Notes: generated from the sequence alone by a model not told the origin. Positions 26,209 to 34,956 are shown, counted from the stretch's first letter. The stretch is 64,000 nucleotides of DNA from Pseudomonas putida (GCF_028682475.1 NZ_JANHLE010000007.1:124001-188000); one strand, 5' to 3'. Translations and numbers: made by a program.

Positions 26209-27632
26209 ACAGCCCTCTGAAACTTTTTATGCCGAGCCTGCTGGTCCTGGCCCTGGCCGCCTGTGCGGTGGGCCCGGACTACAAAACCCCGGACACCGCG
26301 GCGGCGCAGCTGAGCGCCGCCAATGACCCGGCGGCCAAGGCCGAGTTTGACCGCAGCCGTTTCGAAAGCATCTGGTGGAAGCAGTTCGACGATCCGGTGC
26401 TCAACCAGCTGGTCAGCCAGTCGCTACAGGGCAACCGCGAACTGCGCGTGGCCTTCGCCCGACTCAAGGCGGCCCGGGCGATCCGCGACGATGTCAGCAA
26501 CGATGCCCTGCCGACCGTGACCAGCCGTGCCAGCAGCGAGCTGGGCAAGGGCCAGGTTCCGGGGCAGACCGACGACCGGGTCAACAGCGAGCGCTATGAC
26601 CTGGGCCTGGACATGGCCTGGGAGCTCGACCTGTTCGGCCGCATCCAGCGCCAGCTGGAAGCCAGCGAAGCCCAGCAGGACGCGGCCCAGGCCGACCTGC
26701 AACAGCTGCAGGTGAGCCTGATCGCCGAACTGGTCGATGCCTATGGTCAGCTGCGCGGTGCGCAGTTGCGCGAGAAGATCGCCCTGGCCAACCTCAAGAC
26801 CCAGCAGGATTCACGCGGCATCACCGAAACCCTGCGCGATGCCGGGGTTGGCAACGATCTCGATGTCGTGCGTGCCGATGCACGGCTGGCGCAGGTCGAG
26901 GCCACCGTCCCGCAGCTGCAGGCTGAACAGGTACGGGCACGCAATCGCATCGCCACTTTGCTCGGCCAGCGCCCGGATGCCTTGAGCGTGGACCTTTCGC
27001 CGGCACAACTGCCAGCGATTGCCAAGGCGCTGCCGGTGGGCGACCCGGGTGAGCTGCTCAAGCGCCGTCCGGACATTCGCAGCGCCGAACGGCAGCTGGC
27101 AGCGGCAACGGCCAATATTGGCGTGGCCACCGCCGACTTGTTCCCGCGGGTCAGCCTCAGTGGCTTCCTCGGCTTTACCGCCGCGCGCGGCTCGCAGCTG
27201 GGTTCATCGGCTGCGCAAGCCTGGGCGCTGGGCCCGAGCATCACCTGGGCGGCGTTCGACCTCGGCAGCGTGCGGGCGCGCCTGCGCGGTGCCAATGCCG
27301 ATGCCGAAGGGGCTCTGGCCAACTACGAACAGCAGGTTTTGCTGGCGCTGGAGGAATCGGAAAACGCCTTCAGTGACTACAGCAAGCGTCAGCAACGTTT
27401 GCTTGCCCTGCTGCGCCAGAGTGAAGCCAGCCGCAAGGCTGCCGATCTCGCTTCGATCCGATATCGCGAAGGTACCGTCGATTACCTGATTCTGCTCGAC
27501 GCCGAACGCGAACGTCTGAGCGCCGAAGACGCCCAGGCTCAGGGTGAGGTTGAGCTGTACCGTGGCATCGTCGCTATTTACAAGGCCCTGGGGGGTGGCT
27601 GGCAGGCCGAGAGTGTTGCCGTGGCGAACTGA
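26205..27632 (+). CDS. oprN: RND efflux outer-membrane channel OprN
   Basis: A 475-residue outer-membrane factor of the NodT/TolC-like family. Its start overlaps the mexF stop by 4 nt (ATGA), indicating coupled translation. The lipobox ALAAC gives lipidation at Cys20. Two repeated halves carry the typical coiled-coil helices (ANADAEGALANYEQQVLLALEE), plus SIRYREGTVDYLILLDAER near the end. It forms the trimeric exit duct of the MexEF pump. Confidence 0.93.
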   Translation: MNSPLKLFMPSLLVLALAACAVGPDYKTPDTAAAQLSAANDPAAKAEFDRSRFESIWWKQFDDPVLNQLVSQSLQGNRELRVAFARLKAARAIRDDVSNDALPTVTSRASSELGKGQVPGQTDDRVNSERYDLGLDMAWELDLFGRIQRQLEASEAQQDAAQADLQQLQVSLIAELVDAYGQLRGAQLREKIALANLKTQQDSRGITETLRDAGVGNDLDVVRADARLAQVEATVPQLQAEQVRARNRIATLLGQRPDALSVDLSPAQLPAIAKALPVGDPGELLKRRPDIRSAERQLAAATANIGVATADLFPRVSLSGFLGFTAARGSQLGSSAAQAWALGPSITWAAFDLGSVRARLRGANADAEGALANYEQQVLLALEESENAFSDYSKRQQRLLALLRQSEASRKAADLASIRYREGTVDYLILLDAERERLSAEDAQAQGEVELYRGIVAIYKALGGGWQAESVAVAN

Positions 27633-27670
27633 TTCAACAGCTCCTTTGGTTGGTTTCTGACCGGCCCTTT

Positions 27671-27702
27671 GCCTCGCCTGCTCGCGCTCGCGGGGCTTTT
27701 TT
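27671..27702 (+). terminator. Rho-independent terminator of mexEF-oprN
   Basis: GCCTCGC pairs with GCGGGGC (one G-U pair), and six Ts follow. It lies 39 nt after the oprN stop. Confidence 0.7.
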
Positions 27703-27871
27703 GTGGTGCAAGCGCCTAGTCCTACATCTCAGGCGACTCACCCGTCAGACGTTTCCTCATAGATCTTAGGAATTGTCCTCTATCACCCTGAATGGTCCGA
27801 CGATATGTTTGCTTCTCCCTGCAAGGCACAGGGTTATACAACTACACACATATGAGCAAAAGGAAGTACTT

Positions 27872-28312
27872 GTGAACGCAGTTCTGAAGTTTCTCGCAAT
27901 ATCGACGCTTGCCGCCGCAGCCACCGGTTGCACCAGCTACAACATCAGCCAACCGTCTTCGCCGATCGACAGCCAAGTCAAAGCGGACCTGAAGGCTGAC
28001 GTAGCCGTGGGCGAAGCCATTTCGGGTCAGTCGTCCGTCAACATCCTGTTTGGCTTCCTGCAATTCGGCGGTGACAACCAGTTTGCCGATGGTGTCGCGT
28101 ACGGCGGCGAAAGCGGTGGCGCTCTGGGCGGCCTGGGCCTGGACCCTGTCAGCGCGGTCAAGTCTGCTGCGGCATTCAAGGCGGTGAAGGCTTCGGGCGC
28201 AGACTTGATCGTGGCCCCGCGCTATGAAGTCAACGAAGAAAACTACTTCGTCTTCAAGAAGGTTTCCGTGACCGTGAAAGGTAACAAAGGCAACATCCGC
28301 AGCATCCGTTGA
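27872..28312 (+). CDS. Small predicted lipoprotein (DUF6567-like)
   Basis: GTG 27872 is chosen because AAAGGAAG lies 7 nt upstream and the product then begins with a clean lipoprotein signal; the lipobox TGC gives Cys20. The frame is open further upstream without a sensible leader. The 146-residue protein has a Gly-rich middle (VAYGGESGGALGGLGLDP) and a C-terminal beta-rich part (ADLIVAPRYEVNEENYFVFKKVSVTVKG). It is probably anchored in the envelope. Function unknown. It is a single-gene unit with terminators on both sides. Confidence 0.7.
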   Translation: MNAVLKFLAISTLAAAATGCTSYNISQPSSPIDSQVKADLKADVAVGEAISGQSSVNILFGFLQFGGDNQFADGVAYGGESGGALGGLGLDPVSAVKSAAAFKAVKASGADLIVAPRYEVNEENYFVFKKVSVTVKGNKGNIRSIR

Positions 28313-28338
28313 CGCCTGCTGTACCCGGCGGCCCAGGT

Positions 28339-28389
28339 GGAGAGTCGTTGAATTCGCGGGTGTGGCTCCCCATTCGCGAATTCCTCTCC
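28339..28389. repeat. Long interrupted inverted repeat
   Basis: GAATTCGCG (28350-28358) and CGCGAATTC (28375-28383) are perfect arms. They are flanked by GGAGAG and CTCTCC, which extend the structure with a bulge. It lies just downstream of the lipoprotein gene and before the terminator. Confidence 0.6.
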
Positions 28390-28437
28390 ATTATGCTTTC
28401 CTGGTTCCGTTGAAACCCTGATGATAGTTAATCCCTT

Positions 28438-28462
28438 AGCCCGTCCCCCACGGGCTTTTTTT
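28438..28462 (+). terminator. Rho-independent terminator
   Basis: AGCCCG/CGGGCT stem with a 7-nt loop, followed by a T-run. It ends transcription of the upstream lipoprotein gene. Confidence 0.85.
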
Positions 28463-28568
28463 GGTTCTTCGCACACTCCTGGGGGACTAAGGTCCTACAG
28501 CATTTGACGCAGCCACCTACCCTGTCCCAAGCTGATACCCTAGCCTGCCGCGTGCCCCGGATCCACCC

Positions 28569-29624
28569 ATGTCGAAACAACGCCAATACACCCTGATCAG
28601 CCTGATCCTGCTTATCGCCCTGGGTCTTGGCGGCTATTTCTGGCGCGACGACAGCCCGGCACCGCCCCCCGCCCTCAAACACAGCTATGCCAAGGCCGTG
28701 GCCATGGCCCACAACGGCCAGCCCGGCGCGGCCAGGGTCCTGTATCAGCAACTGGGGCGCACGGACCTTTCCGCTATTCGCCGTGCCGGCCTGTACGCCG
28801 AACTGCCCAACTACCCCTCGCCGCTGGCACTGAAACTGGCCAACCGCGACCTGCAGCACGACGATCCACTGGTTCGCCGTGCCGCCATTGCCAGCATTCA
28901 AGCCATGCTGCCCGGTGCCCAGCGCAGCCTGGCCCTCGGACCGTTGCTCGACGATGAAGAGCAAAGCGTGCGCTTTGCCGTGGTCGATGCCTTGCTGGGG
29001 CTCGGGCCTGACGATATCGGCCTGTACTTCGGGCCCTTGCAGCACAGCCTGGAGCAGTATCAGCAGGTACTCGCGCAGCAGACCGACGACCCCGCCGCGC
29101 AGTTGCATCTGGCCCAGCTTTACCTGCACGAGAACAGCCTCAAGGAGGCAGATGCAGCCCTCGACAGGACCCTGCAACTGGACCCGGACAACCTCCAGGC
29201 CTTGGCCGTACGCGTACAACTGCTGGAACGCCAGGAGCAGACCGATGCCTCGCGCAAGTTGCTGGCCGACGCCTTGCAGCAGCGCCCGGACTCCGCCTTC
29301 CTGCAGCACGAACTGGGCCACTGGCTGCTGCGCCATGGCCAGGACGAATACGCCCTGCTGGCCTTTGCCCGCGCTCTGGAACTCGAACCGGACAACAACG
29401 AGTACCGCTACACCCTGGCGACCACGCTGCACCAGCTTGAACAGGTGGAACCGGCGCAGAAGCAGCTCGAAACGCTATTGTCTCGTGACCCGGCCAACCG
29501 CAAAGCCAGGGTGACGTTGATTGAATACTGGAAAGAAACCGGGCAGATGCAGAACGTTCAGGTGCTGCTCGCCCAGCTCGAGCAGTTGAACCCAGACGAC
29601 CCGCTGGTACAGCAAGGCCTCTAG
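28569..29624 (+). CDS. Membrane-anchored tetratricopeptide-repeat protein
   Basis: A 351-residue protein with one N-terminal membrane helix (YTLISLILLIALGLGGYFW), so the bulk probably faces the periplasm. Residues 95-150 look like HEAT-type helical repeats (LVRRAAIASIQAMLP, VRFAVVDALLGLG). From about 155 to the end are four to five TPR units with the usual LxxxPDNxxA pattern (DRTLQLDPDNLQALA, ARALELEPDNNEYRY). Likely a scaffold in an envelope complex; the partner is unknown. It precedes the ybhP-like operon by 123 nt. Confidence 0.8.
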   Translation: MSKQRQYTLISLILLIALGLGGYFWRDDSPAPPPALKHSYAKAVAMAHNGQPGAARVLYQQLGRTDLSAIRRAGLYAELPNYPSPLALKLANRDLQHDDPLVRRAAIASIQAMLPGAQRSLALGPLLDDEEQSVRFAVVDALLGLGPDDIGLYFGPLQHSLEQYQQVLAQQTDDPAAQLHLAQLYLHENSLKEADAALDRTLQLDPDNLQALAVRVQLLERQEQTDASRKLLADALQQRPDSAFLQHELGHWLLRHGQDEYALLAFARALELEPDNNEYRYTLATTLHQLEQVEPAQKQLETLLSRDPANRKARVTLIEYWKETGQMQNVQVLLAQLEQLNPDDPLVQQGL

Positions 29625-29747
29625 GCATGGGCCTGACCATTGGGCAATACAGTTGAACCGCCGTTGATACCTGAGGGTCCAGTGATAGTGCAACGACAGT
29701 AAGCGCCCCTGGCGAATGCTGTCTGACCCTATCAAAGGAGGTCCGAC

Positions 29748-30563
29748 GTGGCTGAACCGTTGCCCCCTGGTGAACCGACATCACACCTGACACTGCCCAC
29801 CGATCGGCTGGGCACGGCACCCGCCGTAGACCATCTGCGGGTGCTGACCGTCAACGCCCATAAAGGCTTCAGCCCCCTGAACCGCCACTATGTCCTGCCT
29901 GAACTGCGCGAAGCGGTGCGCAGTGAAAACGCTGACCTGGTGTTTCTTCAGGAAGTGCTCGGCAGTCATCGCCAACATCGGCGGCGGCACCGCAACTGGT
30001 CGGATGTGCCGCAGTACGAGTTCCTCGCCGACAGCCTCTGGCCGGTGTTCGCCTACGGTCGCAATGCGGTGTACCCGGACGGCGAGCACGGTAACGCGCT
30101 GTTGTCCAAATACCCGATCCTGCGCCACGACAATCTCGATATCAGTGTCAAAGGCCGCGAACAGCGGGGCCTGCTGCACTCGGTGCTGGCGCTGCCCGAA
30201 GGGCTGCAGCTGCATGCCATCTGCGTGCACCTGGGGCTGGATGAACGCCAGCGCCAGCAACAGCTCGGGCTGTTGTCCGGGCTGCTCGACAGCTTGCCGC
30301 CGCTGGCGCCGGTGATCGTCGCGGGCGACTTCAACGACTGGCGTCAGCGCGCCGACGCACAACTGGCTGGCAACGGGCTGCAGGAGGTCTTCACGCAGGC
30401 CTACGGCAAGCCAGCGCGCAGCTTTCCGGCGCGCTGGCCGTTGCTCTGCCTGGACCGCATCTACCTGCGCAATGCCCGCGCCCATGCGCCGAAGGTGATG
30501 TCGCGCAAACCCTGGACACACCTGTCCGATCACTTGCCCTTGGCTGTGGAGGTGCGCTGGTGA
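29748..30563 (+). CDS. Endonuclease/exonuclease/phosphatase family protein (YbhP-like)
   Basis: GTG 29748 follows AAAGGAGG. The 271-residue protein has the EEP-fold motifs: VNAHKGF near the start, LVFLQEV with the metal-binding Glu, GDFNDWR and LSDHLPLAVEV at the end. Its place directly before a ClsB-type synthase and a YbhN-type protein reproduces the E. coli ybhP-clsB-ybhN order. Predicted phosphodiesterase acting on a lipid or nucleotide in the cytoplasm; no signal peptide is seen. It overlaps the next gene by 4 nt. Confidence 0.88.
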   Translation: MAEPLPPGEPTSHLTLPTDRLGTAPAVDHLRVLTVNAHKGFSPLNRHYVLPELREAVRSENADLVFLQEVLGSHRQHRRRHRNWSDVPQYEFLADSLWPVFAYGRNAVYPDGEHGNALLSKYPILRHDNLDISVKGREQRGLLHSVLALPEGLQLHAICVHLGLDERQRQQQLGLLSGLLDSLPPLAPVIVAGDFNDWRQRADAQLAGNGLQEVFTQAYGKPARSFPARWPLLCLDRIYLRNARAHAPKVMSRKPWTHLSDHLPLAVEVRW

Positions 30564-31771
30564 ACGGACAATGGCGGGCCGACAACCAGGTTCAGTTGCT
30601 GATCAATGGTGAAGACTATTTCCCCAGTGTGTTTGCGGCCATCGAACAGGCGCGTGAAGAGATCCTCCTGGAAACCTTCATCATTTTCGAAGACAAGGTC
30701 GGCCGCCAGCTACAGCAGTTGCTGATCGATGCAGCGCAGCGTGGCGTACGGGTGGAGATGCTGGTCGATGGTTTCGGTACCGCCGACCTCAGTCACGACT
30801 ACATCAAGGCGCTCAGCGACGCCGGTGTTCATTTGCAGGCCTTCGATCCGAGTCCCAAACGCCTGGGCATGCGCACCAACCTGTTTCGCCGCCTGCACCG
30901 CAAAATCGTGGTGGTCGATGGTGAAGTCGGCTTCGTCGGCGGCATTAATTTCAGCGCCGATCATCTGCAAGATTTCGGTGCCATGGCCAAGCAGGATTAT
31001 GCCGTACAGGTGCGTGGGCCGATTGTCGCCGACCTGCGCAACTCAACCCTGACCCTGCTCGACGAGTCCACCCGCTTACGCCAGCGCAGTCGCCATTGGT
31101 GGCAGCGCGCCTTGCCGCTGGCCGCCGACAGCGATCAGGCCAGCATGATCCTGTGCATCCGCGACAACCAGGATCATCCCAATGATATCGAACGGCATTA
31201 TCTCAAGGCCCTGAACAGCGCCCGCGAACGCATCGTCATTGCCAACGCCTATTTCTTTCCCGGCTATCGCCTGCTGCGTACCTTGCGCGATGCCGCCCGC
31301 CGCGGGGTGAAGGTGACTCTGGTGCTGCAGGGCATGCCCGACATGCCGCTGGTGCGCCTGTGCTCACGGCTGCTCTACAACTACTTGCTACGCGATGGCG
31401 TACGGATCTTCGAATACTGCGAGCGGCCGTTGCATGGCAAGGTGGCACTGGTGGACCAACACTGGTCAACCGTGGGTTCCAGCAACCTCGACCCCTTGAG
31501 CCTGTCGTTGAACCTTGAAGCCAACCTGGTGATCCACGACCCGCCACTCAACGCGCGCTTGCATGAGCACCTGCAGGACCTGTGCATTCACCGCTGCAAG
31601 CCGGTGAGCCTGCGCCGGGCATTGCGTGGTTACTGGTGGCGGGCGCCGCTGATCTTTCTCAGTTTTCACTTCATCCGCCACTTCCCGGCCATGGTCGGCT
31701 GGCTCCCGGCCCATGTCCCGCGCCTGCAGCCGCTGTTGCGCGAACAGCAGCCCACAGGCAAAGCCACATGA
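30560..31771 (+). CDS. clsB: Cardiolipin synthase B, phospholipase D family
   Basis: A 403-residue protein with two HKD motifs: LHRKIVVVDGEVGFVGG near residue 115 and LHGKVALVDQHWSTVGS near residue 295. These define bacterial cardiolipin synthases and transphosphatidylases. It lacks the two N-terminal membrane helices of ClsA, as expected for ClsB, which is peripheral. It makes cardiolipin (or phosphatidylglycerol) by phosphatidyl transfer. The GTG start overlaps the ybhP-like gene, and its stop overlaps the next ATG, giving a tightly coupled three-gene operon. Confidence 0.9.
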   Translation: MNGQWRADNQVQLLINGEDYFPSVFAAIEQAREEILLETFIIFEDKVGRQLQQLLIDAAQRGVRVEMLVDGFGTADLSHDYIKALSDAGVHLQAFDPSPKRLGMRTNLFRRLHRKIVVVDGEVGFVGGINFSADHLQDFGAMAKQDYAVQVRGPIVADLRNSTLTLLDESTRLRQRSRHWWQRALPLAADSDQASMILCIRDNQDHPNDIERHYLKALNSARERIVIANAYFFPGYRLLRTLRDAARRGVKVTLVLQGMPDMPLVRLCSRLLYNYLLRDGVRIFEYCERPLHGKVALVDQHWSTVGSSNLDPLSLSLNLEANLVIHDPPLNARLHEHLQDLCIHRCKPVSLRRALRGYWWRAPLIFLSFHFIRHFPAMVGWLPAHVPRLQPLLREQQPTGKAT

Positions 31772-32721
31772 GCAAGCACGCCGGCCACTGGCATCGCGCC
31801 CGCCAACTCCTCACCCTGGGCTTTTTCATCCTCGTCCCGGTGTTGCTGTACACCTTGCTCAAGAACCTCGACTGGCAGGAAGTGCGCCACGCGCTGACGT
31901 CCTACCGCTGGCAAACCCTGGCACTGGCCGCGCTGGTCAGCGCTTGCAGCTTCGCCCTGTTCAGCAGTTTCGACCTGATCGGGCGGCGCTACACCGGCCA
32001 TCATCTGCCGGCGCGCCAGGTACTGCCGCTGGCCTTCGTCTGCTACGCCTTCAACCTCAATCTCAGCGCCTGGGTCGGGGCCATTGCCCTGCGTTATCGG
32101 TTGTATACCCGCCTGGGATTGTCGATGGCCACGGTGACCCGGATTCTCAGCCTGGGCTTGCTGACTAACTGGACAGGCTACTTATTCCTGGCTGGCACGC
32201 TGTTTCTCTGCGGATTGCCACACTTGCCTGCGGGCTTTGAAATCGGCAGCAGCGGCCTGCGCCTGATCGGTTTGCTGCTGTTGTTGATCGCCCTGACCTA
32301 CCTGCTGGCCTGCCGCTTTGCCAGGCGCCGCACCTGGCAGCTGCGCGGCCACGACATCACCCTGCCCGGCCTGCCCATGGCGGCCCTGCAACTGCTCATG
32401 GGCGCCAGCAACTGGGCGCTGATGGCCCTGGTGGTGTTCAGTCTGCTACCGGACAAGGTCGGTTACCCGACTATCCTCGCGGTGCTGATGATCAGCAGTA
32501 TCGCCGGCGTCATTACCCACATACCGGCAGGCCTGGGCGTCCTGGAAGCGGTGTTTCTCACCCTGTTGCAAGCCCATTACGGCAAGGGCACCCTGCTGGC
32601 GGCGCTGATTGGCTACCGGGTGGTGTACTTTCTCTTGCCACTGATGGTGGCCGGACTGGTCTATCTGCTCCTCGAGCGTCTGGCCAGTCAGCGTACCGAC
32701 ACTTCAGCCAATAACGCCTAG
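31768..32721 (+). CDS. YbhN-family integral membrane protein (lysylphosphatidylglycerol synthase TM-like)
   Basis: ATG 31768 overlaps the clsB stop by 4 nt. The 317-residue protein has about eight membrane helices and the LPG_synthase_TM/UPF0104 pattern, with AFNLNLSAWVGAIALRYRLYTRLG and a conserved PAGLGVLEAVFL. It is a putative lipid flippase or transporter of the inner membrane. The operon with clsB and the EEP hydrolase suggests a role in phospholipid movement or remodelling. It converges on the deaminase gene with a 4-nt overlap. Confidence 0.85.
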   Translation: MSKHAGHWHRARQLLTLGFFILVPVLLYTLLKNLDWQEVRHALTSYRWQTLALAALVSACSFALFSSFDLIGRRYTGHHLPARQVLPLAFVCYAFNLNLSAWVGAIALRYRLYTRLGLSMATVTRILSLGLLTNWTGYLFLAGTLFLCGLPHLPAGFEIGSSGLRLIGLLLLLIALTYLLACRFARRRTWQLRGHDITLPGLPMAALQLLMGASNWALMALVVFSLLPDKVGYPTILAVLMISSIAGVITHIPAGLGVLEAVFLTLLQAHYGKGTLLAALIGYRVVYFLLPLMVAGLVYLLLERLASQRTDTSANNA

Positions 32722-33176
32722 CGGCCGATGTCTTCGTCCCACAGCTCTGGTCTGGCCTTGATGAAATCTTCCATCATGCGGACGCAATCGCCATTGTGCT
32801 GAACCTCAAGCGCCACACCACGGGAGGTGAGCAACGCCTCTTCACCGAGGAAGGTCTTGTTTTCGCCGACGATCACCCGCTTGATCCCGTACAGCAGGAT
32901 CGCGCCACTGCACATCGCACAGGGTGACAAGGTGGTGTACAGGGTCGATTCGGCATACACCTTGGCCGGCTGACGACCGGCATTCTCCAGGGCGTCCATT
33001 TCGCCATGCAGGATTGCACTGCCGGACTGCACCCGCCGATTGTGCCCGCGACCGATAATCCGGCCTTTGTGCACCAGCACCGAACCAATCGGAATCCCGC
33101 CCTCTTCCAGCCCCTTGCGCGCCTCGTCGATGGCGGCCTGCATGAATTCATCGGTTTGCGCTGTGGTGGTGCTCAT
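32718..33176 (-). CDS. Zinc nucleobase deaminase, yeast Fcy1-type cytosine deaminase
   Basis: A 152-residue enzyme aligning by eye over its whole length with yeast cytosine deaminase: GGIPIGSVLV, GRGHNRRVQSGSAILHGEMDALENAGR, TLYTTLSPCAMCSGAI, YGIKRVIVGEN and the C-terminal ELWDEDIGR. Zinc ligands are His57, Cys86 and Cys89, and the catalytic Glu is 59. It should convert cytosine to uracil and ammonia in the cytoplasm. The residue after the first zinc Cys is Ala instead of the yeast Asp. This is a different fold from E. coli CodA. GGAG lies 9 nt upstream of the ATG. Confidence 0.88.
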   Translation of the reverse strand: MSTTTAQTDEFMQAAIDEARKGLEEGGIPIGSVLVHKGRIIGRGHNRRVQSGSAILHGEMDALENAGRQPAKVYAESTLYTTLSPCAMCSGAILLYGIKRVIVGENKTFLGEEALLTSRGVALEVQHNGDCVRMMEDFIKARPELWDEDIGR

Positions 33177-33329
33177 GGGGTTGTTGACTCCAGTGTCAGA
33201 TTCAAGGCTCCAGCAAGGCTAGCACACCGCCCGCAAGGAATGGCAACCTGGCCAGTCACTACTATGCTGTAGGGGTTTTCCTTGGTGATCCGGGCGTACC
33301 GGGTCCGATCCAGTGAAGGGAGCCTGGTG

Positions 33330-34034
33330 ATGAGCAAGAAGATTCTGGTGGTCCTGACCAACACGGCCAAATACCCGACGCTCAAGCGCGCCACCGGGCT
33401 GTGGCTGGGAGAGGCGGTGCATTTTGTCGAAAAAGTCGAGGAGGCAGGCTTCAAGGTCGATTACCTGAGCCCGACGGGTGGCTATGTTCCAATCGACCCA
33501 CACAGTCTGAGCATGGCCAAGGACATTGATTGGGAGTGGTACAACAACAAGGCGTTCATGAATCGCCTGGGCACCACTTTGAGCCCCGGCCAAGTCAAGG
33601 CTTCGGACTACGCAGCGATCTATTACGCCGGCGGCCACGGGGTGATCTGGGACTTTCCGGACAATACCGGACTACAGGACCTGGCACGGCGTATATTCGA
33701 GGCCGGCGGGGTTGTCGCCTCGGTCTGCCATGGTGCTGTGGGCCTGCTCAATATCAAGCTCAGCGACAACACGCTGCTGGTCAAGGACCGTGAAGTAACG
33801 GGGTTCTCCAACATCGAAGAACAATTGGCCGAGCTGGACAAAGTGGTGCCCTATCTGACCGAAACCGAATTAAGTGCCCGAGGTGGGCTGTACCGCAAGG
33901 CCGAGGATCCCTGGCAGACATTTGCCATCGCCGATCAGAAAGAAGGTCGCTTGATCACCGGTCAGAATCCGGCATCCGGGGCCGCGGTAGCGGACCTGGT
34001 TGTGAAAGCCCTGGCTGCAGGCAAGGCCACTTGA
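33330..34034 (+). CDS. DJ-1/PfpI (class I glutamine amidotransferase-like) protein
   Basis: ATG 33330 is placed 7 nt after GAAGGGAG. The 234-residue protein has the Hsp31-like DJ-1/PfpI layout: KILVVLTN at the start, YYAGGHGVIWDFPD, and the nucleophile elbow ASVCHGAVGLL with Cys133 followed by His134. The ending ITGQNPASGAAVADLV is typical of this group, whose members act as glyoxalase III, protein deglycase or chaperone. Cytoplasmic. It stands alone on the + strand next to the deaminase. Confidence 0.88.
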   Translation: MSKKILVVLTNTAKYPTLKRATGLWLGEAVHFVEKVEEAGFKVDYLSPTGGYVPIDPHSLSMAKDIDWEWYNNKAFMNRLGTTLSPGQVKASDYAAIYYAGGHGVIWDFPDNTGLQDLARRIFEAGGVVASVCHGAVGLLNIKLSDNTLLVKDREVTGFSNIEEQLAELDKVVPYLTETELSARGGLYRKAEDPWQTFAIADQKEGRLITGQNPASGAAVADLVVKALAAGKAT

Positions 34035-34102
34035 ACCTGACGTCAAGCTGAAGAGTACTACAGGCGCTAACAATGACGCCTACAGGCGATTCGGGTGCGC
34101 TT

Positions 34103-34132
34103 CTCTATGCTGACCCTCGGTTCAGCATAGAG
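34103..34132 (+). promoter_or_regulatory. Stem-loop in the leader of the CSS-only gene
   Basis: CTCTATGCTGA (34103-34113) and TCAGCATAGAG (34122-34132) form a perfect 11-bp stem with an 8-nt loop, and GGGTGC/GCACCC extend it imperfectly. The only SD-like sequence (AGAGG, 34129-34133) lies in the right arm, 9 nt before ATG 34143. Confidence 0.6.
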
Positions 34133-34142
34133 GCACCCAACC

Positions 34143-34946
34143 ATGGTTCCACACTCCCACGCCGGGCGTAGCCTGATCGAGTTTCTTGTCACCCTTCTGA
34201 TCGGGCTGGCACCTATCACCTGTGGCCTGCTGGTACTGGTATTGCAGGTCGACCGTAAGCAAGAAGAAACCATCGAGGTGACCGCTCGCGAAGCCGTTTA
34301 CGCCATCGACAGGGTTGTCGAGTCCCTGCACGACGCCAGTCACCAGGCCATAAAACTGCTGGATAAGCCCTGTGATGCGATCTTGCCTGATTTGCGCATG
34401 GAAATGGTCAAACAACCGAACGTGCGCTCATTGGCCCTGAAAAAGGACAACCGCATTTATTGCAGCACGCTGTATGGATCGACCGACATTACCCTTGATC
34501 TGGGTAGCTATGTTGAAGGACGGCTGCGCGTGTACCCGAGCAACATTGCAACCCCGGGCTCGGATATCTTGCTGTATCGGCTGCAGGAGGGCCGGTCCGC
34601 GATCATTGCTGCCGCCAATCTCAAGATCCTCCAGGCAGAGTTGCTCGGCTTCCAGAATTCCGTGGTATTGAGCCTGCAGTTTGGTGGCCAGTATGTCTGG
34701 GCAACGGGCAACGGCGAGTACTACAAGGTACCCAATCATGCAGAAAACACCCTGAAGCTCACCTCGCAAAAGTATGGCTACACCGTGCATGCCGGTTACC
34801 CGGACGGCGAATCCTGGCAGGTGATTCGCCACGCGATGCGCGCCGCCTTACCGTCCCTGCTGCTGGTCGGCATCATGACCTCGGCGGCCGGATACTGGGG
34901 GATGTTCAGACGAACAAAAAGCCGTTCAACGCCTGCACAACCCTGA
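34143..34946 (+). CDS. Stand-alone CSS-motif sensor domain protein without EAL
   Basis: A 267-residue protein with a membrane helix at about 11-33, a periplasmic domain, and a second helix at about 233-252, then a short basic cytoplasmic tail. The periplasmic part has the CSS pattern found in redox-sensing phosphodiesterases: DKPCDAILP, followed later by RIYCSTLYGS. It resembles the N-terminal half of the CSS-EAL protein at 36394-37974 but lacks any catalytic domain. It could modulate a CSS-EAL partner, or be a truncated paralogue. The start has no SD outside the leader hairpin. Confidence 0.75.
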   Translation: MVPHSHAGRSLIEFLVTLLIGLAPITCGLLVLVLQVDRKQEETIEVTAREAVYAIDRVVESLHDASHQAIKLLDKPCDAILPDLRMEMVKQPNVRSLALKKDNRIYCSTLYGSTDITLDLGSYVEGRLRVYPSNIATPGSDILLYRLQEGRSAIIAAANLKILQAELLGFQNSVVLSLQFGGQYVWATGNGEYYKVPNHAENTLKLTSQKYGYTVHAGYPDGESWQVIRHAMRAALPSLLLVGIMTSAAGYWGMFRRTKSRSTPAQP

Positions 34947-34956
34947 CAGCACAAAC

